Positions 14,766 through 20,674 of a stretch of DNA of 22,892 nucleotides are shown here, in pieces; within the stretch, counting starts at the first letter, position 1; each line of letters begins with the position of its first letter. A model generated the notes under the pieces. That model made no database searches. It had not been told where the DNA came from and saw only the letters and a program-made list of their open reading frames with translations. The position numbers and the translations under genes are program-made. Source of the DNA: Erysipelotrichaceae bacterium (GTDB lineage Bacteria; Bacillota_I; Bacilli_A; Erysipelotrichales; Erysipelotrichaceae); assembly GCA_016302195.1 (NCBI GenBank), contig JAEDOA010000011.1, positions 1 through 22,892 of the forward strand. Direction: 5' to 3'.

Positions 14766-16274
14766 CTATTTTTTTCTATATTTTAAACAATAATTTAAAT
14801 CTTTCATTTGTTTTCTAATTTCTCGACAAATTTTTGGACTTGATGGCCCTAAAAAGATTATAAATCCATAATATCTCTCTACTATTTTATATGCTTGATC
14901 TTTTAATAATTTATCCCCATCAAACTTGTTCTTATCATCTAGCACAACTGTAATCCATCTAGAAGATGAAGTAATTTTCTTAATGTTACTCAATCCACCT
15001 AGAGATAATATGATGCTATAGATATCTTTTTTCCGTTGGTCTTTTTCCAAAAAATCAAACGCAAGACATCTGTAATAGACATTTACGACTATTTGGCATA
15101 TAACGAAACAAATTACACCATTGATAATTAATTTTGTTACTATTGGGTTCAAATCAATAATCTTATAATAGTGAATAAATTCGACAATATTTCCCAGGAA
15201 AAAATTATTCGTTGTTCCTAAAGCAATTGTGCCTAGATACAATCCCTGAATCTGGCTTGCCAAAAAGACAAAGCCTGAAAAGATTATATGAATAATTAAT
15301 AATGCGGGAGCTGTCAATAATAAATAATATTCCACTGGTAAAGTAGATCCAGAGAAAGATGTGATAATAATGGAAATGAAAGCTAGTACAAACTTTTTAC
15401 TAATCTCTATTTTGTCATTAATATTCATTAATATAGCGATAATAAGCGACGGAATAACGAATATATTGATTATATAGAAGCCGGTAGTATATCTACCTGT
15501 TGTTACCGCAATACTGTCTTCAGCAACCTGGGCAGTCCAAATTGCTATATCTCCCAATACTGTATTGCCTTGAGAATTAATCCAGCTTCCTCCCAATGAT
15601 CCAAACAGGAAATTATTGTGAAGAACGCTATCCATTTGAAATAATTCCATAATTTTATAGAAAACGCCATAACAGTACATTGCGACAGGATTGGAGCTAT
15701 TTGTTGATATAAAATTCATAATTCTGGAAATAATATCTGCGAAAAAGCCATATGAAAAACTTACAAATATTCCTGTTATTATTGTTAATAAAATTGATAC
15801 AATAAAAAACCAGGCATCATTGCTTAGAAAATTTAAAATACCATAATTATATCTTTTTTTGGCCAGCTTATAGGAAAAATTGACAATTATAATAATCAAG
15901 ATGCTTCCAAATAATCCTAGATTTAGCGGCATTCTTTTTTCATCTAGGGCTAATCCAAATACATCTTTATAGAAACTAGGATCATACATCGTACTGCTTA
16001 ATACCATTGTGATAATATTAAGCAATATATAACAAATTATAGTACCGATAAATGGAATAATATCTTTCTTGTTTGAACCAATATAATTCAACGCTAAAAA
16101 TAAGGGAAACGCCTTTTTTAAATATATTCCAATTCTTAACAATATTAATAATGATTTACTAACAATTTCATTTGCTGATTCTATACTTCCAATTGCGATA
16201 AAAAAGTAGCTGAATAATAACACAATTAAAGAAAAACTTACTGAATCAATAATCTCATACCATTTCTTCTTCAT
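14766..16274 (-). CDS. Degenerate PTS EIIC-EIIB-like membrane protein (glucose superfamily), phospho-cysteine absent
   Basis: 502-residue polytopic membrane protein. Its layout matches a glucose-superfamily PTS permease: EIIC at about 1-405 with some ten hydrophobic segments, then a soluble EIIB-like domain at about 415-490. EIIC landmarks are VLHNN (His219 at the usual GLHH site), TTGRYTTGF (258-265) in place of the usual GRF-aGkfP, and GSTLPVEY (309-316) for the usual GITEPIEF, where the first Glu is Leu312. EIIB starts SLGGLSNIKK and ends FLGPSS, but the phosphorylated Cys of the ACITRLR motif is Ser437 (TSSSRW). No EIIA or sugar genes are near. It probably cannot take part in normal phosphotransfer. 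A sensor, a non-phosphorylating carrier or a relic are options. GGAGGTG precedes the start. Confidence 0.72.
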   Translation of the reverse strand: MKKKWYEIIDSVSFSLIVLLFSYFFIAIGSIESANEIVSKSLLILLRIGIYLKKAFPLFLALNYIGSNKKDIIPFIGTIICYILLNIITMVLSSTMYDPSFYKDVFGLALDEKRMPLNLGLFGSILIIIIVNFSYKLAKKRYNYGILNFLSNDAWFFIVSILLTIITGIFVSFSYGFFADIISRIMNFISTNSSNPVAMYCYGVFYKIMELFQMDSVLHNNFLFGSLGGSWINSQGNTVLGDIAIWTAQVAEDSIAVTTGRYTTGFYIINIFVIPSLIIAILMNINDKIEISKKFVLAFISIIITSFSGSTLPVEYYLLLTAPALLIIHIIFSGFVFLASQIQGLYLGTIALGTTNNFFLGNIVEFIHYYKIIDLNPIVTKLIINGVICFVICQIVVNVYYRCLAFDFLEKDQRKKDIYSIILSLGGLSNIKKITSSSRWITVVLDDKNKFDGDKLLKDQAYKIVERYYGFIIFLGPSSPKICREIRKQMKDLNYCLKYRKK

Positions 16275-16288
16275 TGATTATTCACCTC

Positions 16289-17059
16289 CTAATACAATTG
16301 TTTTAAATGCTCTACCCATTGTATAGATTTGTAGTGTGCTATCTGCAGTTTTCTTTGTGAAAGAGTGCAAATTATTTCTTTTTTGCCGCTTAAATCAAAA
16401 TCAAATCTATCAAAGCACAGTTTTGTATTACTTAAGTCTTCGCAAACAAGTTTTATTTCTGTTTCGGGAGCAACTATTAATGGATTTTTTAATGAGCGAT
16501 AATGAGAGTGATGAATTCCTCCTATTTCAGCCATCTCCATAACTTCTATGCTTGGTTCAACTACAGCACCGTTTAAAGAACGGTTAAAAGCTGTTGATCC
16601 TGTTTGGGTGGAAATCACTAATCCGGATCCGTGAAACCTTTCTAAATGCTGATCATTTAGATAAACATCAATCGTTTTTGTTTTATGACTTTGCAGCCAC
16701 ATTTCATTAACTGCATAGAATTTTTGCTGATTCACTATATTTATTTCAAGTAGTCTTTTCTTTTCTATTCTTGGTTGCTTAGTTAATATATCATTAATAC
16801 ACTGATCCATTTCCTTTAAACTGTAATCCACAAAAAATCCAAGTGTCCCAGTATGAACACCTGTAAATACTATATTTTCCAATTCATTCATGTACTTGTG
16901 GATTGCCGATAAAAATGTCCCGTCTCCACCTATTACACATACAATTTGCGGATGAGTTTCGTCATATTCTAAACCAGCATCAATTAGTTTCTTCTGAATT
17001 GTAATCGCTACTTTTATTGATATTTCATCATCTTTTGCTACTAATGCGAATTTTTTCAT
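16289..17059 (-). CDS. nadK: NAD kinase
   Basis: Phosphorylates NAD to NADP in the cytosol. 256 residues, normal for the short bacterial form. Signature motifs: GGDGTFL (44-50) with the catalytic Asp, GVHTGTLGFF, the NEM(W) region and GSTAFNRSLNGAVV (the usual GSTAYxxSxGG). ATG at 17059 is preceded by AGGAGA with about 6-base spacing. It is the first gene of the long repair/tRNA operon. Its stop TAG lies just before the ribosome site of the PTS-like gene. The promoter overlaps a palindrome (17071-17089), so regulation by a repressor is possible. Confidence 0.95.
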   Translation of the reverse strand: MKKFALVAKDDEISIKVAITIQKKLIDAGLEYDETHPQIVCVIGGDGTFLSAIHKYMNELENIVFTGVHTGTLGFFVDYSLKEMDQCINDILTKQPRIEKKRLLEINIVNQQKFYAVNEMWLQSHKTKTIDVYLNDQHLERFHGSGLVISTQTGSTAFNRSLNGAVVEPSIEVMEMAEIGGIHHSHYRSLKNPLIVAPETEIKLVCEDLSNTKLCFDRFDFDLSGKKEIICTLSQRKLQIAHYKSIQWVEHLKQLY

Positions 17060-17070
17060 CTTTTTTCTCC

Positions 17071-17089
17071 TGTGATTTATTTTATCACA
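17071..17089. promoter_or_regulatory. Palindrome TGTGAT-N7-ATCACA over the nadK -10
   Basis: A perfect 6-bp inverted repeat with a 7-base AT centre spans the nadK -10 and predicted start site. The half-sites look CRP-like, but the spacing is 3 bases too long for a CRP site. It is a candidate operator; no cognate regulator is in the window. Confidence 0.45.
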
Positions 17090-17107
17090 CTTTTATTATT
17101 TAATTAA
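17079..17107 (-). promoter_or_regulatory. Promoter of nadK and the downstream repair operon
   Basis: Minus strand: extended -10 TGATAAAAT (TAAAAT at 17079-17084) with only a weak -35 TTAATT (17102-17107) at 17-base spacing. The transcript would start near 17072, immediately before the AGGAG ribosome site. The promoter faces and overlaps that of the divergent phosphoesterase. Confidence 0.6.
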
Positions 17108-17113
17108 GTTGTA

Positions 17114-17119
17114 TATAAT
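17114..17119 (+). promoter_or_regulatory. -10 TATAAT of the metallophosphoesterase gene
   Basis: A perfect TATAAT ends 6 bases before the ATG at 17126, so the predicted transcript starts at or next to the start codon. The -35 region (TTTTAT at 17091-17096, 17-base spacing) is weak. Confidence 0.6.
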
Positions 17120-17125
17120 TTAGCT

Positions 17126-17755
17126 ATGCGTTATTATATATCGGATTTACATTTTTATCACCATAACCTACTAGACAAAATGGATAATAGAGGTTTTAGT
17201 AGTGTTGAAGAAATGAATGAATATATCATTGAACAATGGAACAAAAAAGTAAGAAAGAATGATGAGGTAGTTATTTTAGGTGATCTATCATATGGAAACG
17301 GCATTCAAACTAACGAAATTCTAAATCGATTAAAAGGAAAACTTTTTTTAATTAGAGGAAACCATGACAAATTGTATCTAGAAGACAAGAACTTTGACTC
17401 TTCTCGTTTTGGCTGGATAAGGGATTATGCCGAACTAAATGATGATAGAAAAAAAGTAATATTATGTCATTATCCAATTTGTTGTTATAACGGCCAATAT
17501 AGAACAGATGAGCGTGGAAATTCAAAAACATATATGTTATATGGTCATATACATAATTCTCGTGAACAGGCTCTTGTTGATAATTTTATCAATATTACTC
17601 GCCAAACTAGAATTGATCCAAATAGCGATAAAGATTTGAGGTATATCCCTTGTCAAATGATTAATTGTTTTTGTATGTACAGCGATTATCAACCCTTATC
17701 TTTGATGGAGTGGATTGAAAATGATATTAAAAGAAAAAACCCTGACAATATCTAG
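17126..17755 (+). CDS. Calcineurin-like metallophosphoesterase family protein
   Basis: 209-residue two-metal phosphoesterase of the calcineurin-like fold. Metal ligands in order: D7 and H9 (SDLH), D53 (LGDLS), N79 with H80-D81 (GNHD), H115 (LCHYP), H141 and H143 (YGHIH). The substrate is unknown; relatives cleave phosphodiesters or phosphomonoesters. D7 lies so close to the N-terminus that ATG 17126 must be the start, and a stop at 17105 rules out longer forms. No ribosome site exists before it, and a TATAAT ends 6 bases upstream, so the mRNA is probably leaderless. The last codons (PDNI) form the 5' arm of the terminator. Confidence 0.85.
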   Translation: MRYYISDLHFYHHNLLDKMDNRGFSSVEEMNEYIIEQWNKKVRKNDEVVILGDLSYGNGIQTNEILNRLKGKLFLIRGNHDKLYLEDKNFDSSRFGWIRDYAELNDDRKKVILCHYPICCYNGQYRTDERGNSKTYMLYGHIHNSREQALVDNFINITRQTRIDPNSDKDLRYIPCQMINCFCMYSDYQPLSLMEWIENDIKRKNPDNI

Positions 17756-17779
17756 TAATAGTATTGTCAGGATTTTTTT
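17734..17779. terminator. Bidirectional terminator embedded in the ends of the phosphoesterase gene and degV
   Basis: CCTGACAATA (17741-17750) and TATTGTCAGG (17762-17771) form a perfect 10-bp stem around an 11-base loop that contains the phosphoesterase stop codon. A T7 run (17773-17779) follows on the plus strand and T6 (from 17739-17734) on the minus strand. The degV stop at 17778-17780 overlaps the plus-strand T-run. Confidence 0.94.
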
Positions 17780-18629
17780 ATTTGTGGATTCCCTTGAAGA
17801 ATAATGCTACCGAACCTGGCCCAAGATGAGAACCTGTCATTGGTTCATGAATACTAATGTGACACTGTCCTTTCAAACCTTTTTCTTTTAATTTATCCAA
17901 TAAAAATAAAGCTCCTTTTTCGTTGTCTGTGTGTGTTATGTAGACATCATCATTTTTATCTTCTGCTAACTGTTCATATTTATTTGCCAGCTGTTTATAT
18001 GCGTTGTTTACCCCGATAGCTTTATCTATTAGAATGATATGGCCGTCTTCACTTCCAGTTAATATAGGCTTGATTTTTAAGGCATTACCAACAAAAGCTG
18101 CTGTTGAGCTGATTCTTCCTGTTCTTTTTAAATACTTTAAATCATCAACTGTGAAATACTGACATATTTTGCCTCTCAACTTTAGAAGCTCATCTCTTAT
18201 TGCTTCCAATGTGTTTTTAGTGTTTGAAACCAATTTTGACGCTTCAATCGCAAGCATTCCTTCCCCCATACCAGCAGCCAGACTGTCAATTATTTCAATC
18301 TTGCTTTCAGGTCTTTCCTGACAAATTTGCTGTTTCGCTAAAGTTGCACTATTTATTGTTCCAGAGACTCCCGATGATAGTCCAACGAATAACACTTCTT
18401 CACCTTTTGCTATTATTTCCTCAAACGTTTCAACAAACTGTCCTACAGATATTAATGAAGTTTTTGTTTCTGCTCCATTTCTAATAGAGTCGTAATACTT
18501 TTTACCATCGAAATCATTTCCTTGTAATTTGCCATCTACGAAATATTGGAAATTAACAATAGTTATTTTTAATTTATCAATTAATTCTTTTGATAAATTT
18601 GCTGCGGTATCTGACACTACTCTAATCAT
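17778..18629 (-). CDS. DegV family fatty-acid-binding protein
   Basis: 283-residue DegV family protein. Family members bind one fatty acid, and some (FakB) present it to the kinase FakA for entry into lipid synthesis. Family features visible are VSDTAANL at 5-12, KTSLIS at the usual TSQPs position, SSGVSGTINSA (the SGTYxSA binding loop), DSLAAGMGEG, DDLKYLKRTGRIS and the C-terminal GSHLGPGSVALFF. No FakA-type kinase gene is nearby, so the role as FakB is inferred. ATG at 18629 overlaps the CYTH gene stop (ATGA), with AAGGAGA upstream. It is the last gene of the tadA-dnaX-recR unit. Confidence 0.9.
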   Translation of the reverse strand: MIRVVSDTAANLSKELIDKLKITIVNFQYFVDGKLQGNDFDGKKYYDSIRNGAETKTSLISVGQFVETFEEIIAKGEEVLFVGLSSGVSGTINSATLAKQQICQERPESKIEIIDSLAAGMGEGMLAIEASKLVSNTKNTLEAIRDELLKLRGKICQYFTVDDLKYLKRTGRISSTAAFVGNALKIKPILTGSEDGHIILIDKAIGVNNAYKQLANKYEQLAEDKNDDVYITHTDNEKGALFLLDKLKEKGLKGQCHISIHEPMTGSHLGPGSVALFFKGIHK

Positions 18630-19165
18630 ACTTGTTCTCCTTCCATCGATTCTAAGAATCTTTTATATTTTGATTTAGAATTTTCAACATATTCTTTTTC
18701 TATTTTACTTAGTATTTTATTAAATGTTTCGATATAATCATGCGGCTTCTTTACTTCATATTCAATTTCATAATCGATTATTCCATTGTAGATATTAATA
18801 TCAAAACAAAGCTCACCTAGTCCATTATAATGTATGGCTCTATATGTTTTTAAACATCCAAGTTCATGATAAGGTGGGAAAACTCCCTTACTGGCAAGTA
18901 GTCGAACAATCTGATCATCTTGATTTATATCAGTTGTTATTATTTTTTCATACTCAAAAACCTTGCCATTGTCATTTTCTTTCAACGTAAACAATCTCTC
19001 GCCATTTTTTTCTCTGATTCTGAAGGCATATGACTTGCTATTAGTACTTTTATAATAATGATTAATCTGCAAATTGAATTCCAATGGAGTAAAATGATTT
19101 GCTAATCTATAGAATTCTTCCTTGGTTAATAGAACTTTATATTCAACTTCCTGCTGTTTTTCCAT
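18626..19165 (-). CDS. CYTH domain protein (triphosphate tunnel metalloenzyme, YjbK-like)
   Basis: 179-residue CYTH protein. The family signature ExExK is at 6-10 (EVEYK). Alternating charged strands of the tunnel follow: AFRIREKNG, LFTLKEN, YEKI, CFDINIYNG, DYEIEYEVK. The C-terminal basic KSKYKRFL is also typical. Relatives hydrolyse inorganic triphosphate or thiamine triphosphate, or form cyclic AMP. Similarity to YjbK-type proteins of Bacillota favours a triphosphatase of unknown substrate. Its start overlaps the upstream gene's stop by one base (TAATG), with GAGG about 8 bases before. It is coupled downstream to degV. Confidence 0.82.
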   Translation of the reverse strand: MEKQQEVEYKVLLTKEEFYRLANHFTPLEFNLQINHYYKSTNSKSYAFRIREKNGERLFTLKENDNGKVFEYEKIITTDINQDDQIVRLLASKGVFPPYHELGCLKTYRAIHYNGLGELCFDINIYNGIIDYEIEYEVKKPHDYIETFNKILSKIEKEYVENSKSKYKRFLESMEGEQV

Positions 19166-20070
19166 TAATTTGCCTCACAATGCTTCCATTCAATGTTGTT
19201 TTCTTTTAAGTAATCTCTTTGAATTTGATTGAATCTGCTGTTAGTAATAATATTTATCTTTAGTTCAATACTATTTTTCTTTAATTGTTCTTTTATAAGA
19301 TAATACTGTCCTATCATTCTATAATAGTCATCATTTTGTTTTTGTTGTTTAGTTTGATAAATCAAATACAATATATCATTTTTTAAAAAACAATATTTTT
19401 GTTGATTAACCCATCTGAAATCTACGTTTTGATAAAGGCAGCAAATCTTATCTCGATACTTATTGTCAACTTTATTATCTATCCTTAAATTTGATAATAT
19501 TGTTGAGATTTGATACTGAAATAATTGTCTATAGAATATGGATTCGACATCTTCATTAAGCATTCTATTCCAATAATCTAGGCCAACATTTTCGACCTGT
19601 TTTAAGATATCCAATGTTAGTTTACCTTCTTGTTTATCTAAATAGGTAAAACTCTCCAAATTGTTCTTTAATTCAAAGCCCAACCGAGAGAGATAAATTG
19701 GGCTTTGAAAAAAGAACACATTTTCTAATAGTAAACAGTTTATCTTTCTGGGAAGCGCTTTTCCCTTATTACTCTTCTTTATTGCTTCTAATAATTCGTT
19801 TTTACTTTGATAGCCGGTTAAATCACCGTATTTCTTAAAAAGGTTATCTATTGACATTGATTGGCTGTTTTTATAACATCCATATCCTATCAGTCCTTTT
19901 TCCTTGGTTTGTTTTGTTTCGTTGTCTTTTGCTAAAAAGAACAGTAAATCCCCTGTTTTAAAATCACTAAAATTTTTTTCAGAAAGGCGCCAAAAAACTA
20001 TCGTATCATTCCCTTTGAAACGATGATATTCAATCATTTTTTCATCAGTTACATAAGCTATTGCCGCCAT
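19165..20070 (-). CDS. Uncharacterised protein: PUA/EVE-like N-terminus with possible degenerate nuclease-fold C-terminus
   Basis: 301 residues, no firm family. Residues about 15-145 resemble an EVE/PUA-like fold: FWRLS (26-30), KTGDLLFFLAK (38-48), GLIGYGCY (59-66), LLENVFFFQSPIYLS and a YLD end. EVE domains bind modified bases. Residues about 205-298 have a strand-helix pattern like PD-(D/E)xK nucleases: DILYLIYQTKQ, where the usual acidic-x-Lys is Gln239-Thr-Lys241, then GQYYLIKEQL (254-263) and KINIITNSRFNQIQ. If that match is right, catalysis is lost. It sits 8 bases after recR with AGGT over the recR stop, and is joined to the CYTH gene by TAATG. No signal peptide or membrane segment is seen. 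Confidence 0.5.
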   Translation of the reverse strand: MAAIAYVTDEKMIEYHRFKGNDTIVFWRLSEKNFSDFKTGDLLFFLAKDNETKQTKEKGLIGYGCYKNSQSMSIDNLFKKYGDLTGYQSKNELLEAIKKSNKGKALPRKINCLLLENVFFFQSPIYLSRLGFELKNNLESFTYLDKQEGKLTLDILKQVENVGLDYWNRMLNEDVESIFYRQLFQYQISTILSNLRIDNKVDNKYRDKICCLYQNVDFRWVNQQKYCFLKNDILYLIYQTKQQKQNDDYYRMIGQYYLIKEQLKKNSIELKINIITNSRFNQIQRDYLKENNIEWKHCEAN

Positions 20071-20078
20071 ATTTTTAC

Positions 20079-20672
20079 CTATTGTTTAATCCTTCCATCT
20101 AGGGCTCTTGTAAGAGTCATTTCATCTGCATAATCTAAATTGGCACCGATAGGTAATCCATTTGCTAGTTTTGTTATTGTTATATTAGGGTATTTTTTAA
20201 GGGCTTTTATCAAGTATAAAGCTGTTGTATCCCCCTCCATTGTAGGATTTGTAGCTATAATTACTTCCTTTATGTTTTCATTGATTCTACTAAACAGAGA
20301 TTCAATATTTAAATCCTCTGGTAAAATTCCTTTTAATGGAGATATTGCTCCATAGAGAACATGATATAGTCCTTTATATGATTTTACCTTTTCCATTGCT
20401 ATAACATCCTTTGGTTGTTGAACAATACATATTGTTGTATTATCTCTATTTTCATCACAGCAAATGGAGCATAACTGCTTGTCTGTTAAATTACCACAGA
20501 TTGGACATCTTTTTATCTCGTTGGAAACTAGCTGTAAAGCTTCTATTAATTGTTCGATTTTTTCTTTTGGAGCTTCTAACATTGCTAAAGCATATCTTTC
20601 AGCTGTTTTGTTTCCAACTGATGGTAAAATTTTAAAACACTCAATTAATTTTTCTATTGATTCTGGATACAT
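20079..20672 (-). CDS. recR: Recombination protein RecR
   Basis: Recombination mediator that acts with RecO (and RecF) to load RecA at gaps. 197 residues, full length: a helix-hairpin-helix at about 10-30 (LPSVGNKTAERYA), a four-Cys zinc site C56, C59, C68, C71, a Toprim domain at about 80-175 (EVIIATNPTMEGDTTA) and the C-terminal LANGLPIGANLDYADEMTL Walker-like motif. It starts 2 bases after dnaX stops. The small nucleoid protein gene ebfC (yaaK), normally between dnaX and recR, is absent. Confidence 0.97.
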   Translation of the reverse strand: MYPESIEKLIECFKILPSVGNKTAERYALAMLEAPKEKIEQLIEALQLVSNEIKRCPICGNLTDKQLCSICCDENRDNTTICIVQQPKDVIAMEKVKSYKGLYHVLYGAISPLKGILPEDLNIESLFSRINENIKEVIIATNPTMEGDTTALYLIKALKKYPNITITKLANGLPIGANLDYADEMTLTRALDGRIKQ

Positions 20673-20674
20673 TT

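Noticed and set aside
14766..16274. Functional glucose/GlcNAc PTS permease
   Set aside because: The EIIB active cysteine is absent and the TEP(I/L)E motif is altered, so a normal PTS function is not claimed.
17071..17089. CRP site upstream of nadK
   Set aside because: The half-sites TGTGA/TCACA are separated by 9 bases, not 6, and CRP is not expected in this lineage; kept only as an unassigned palindrome.
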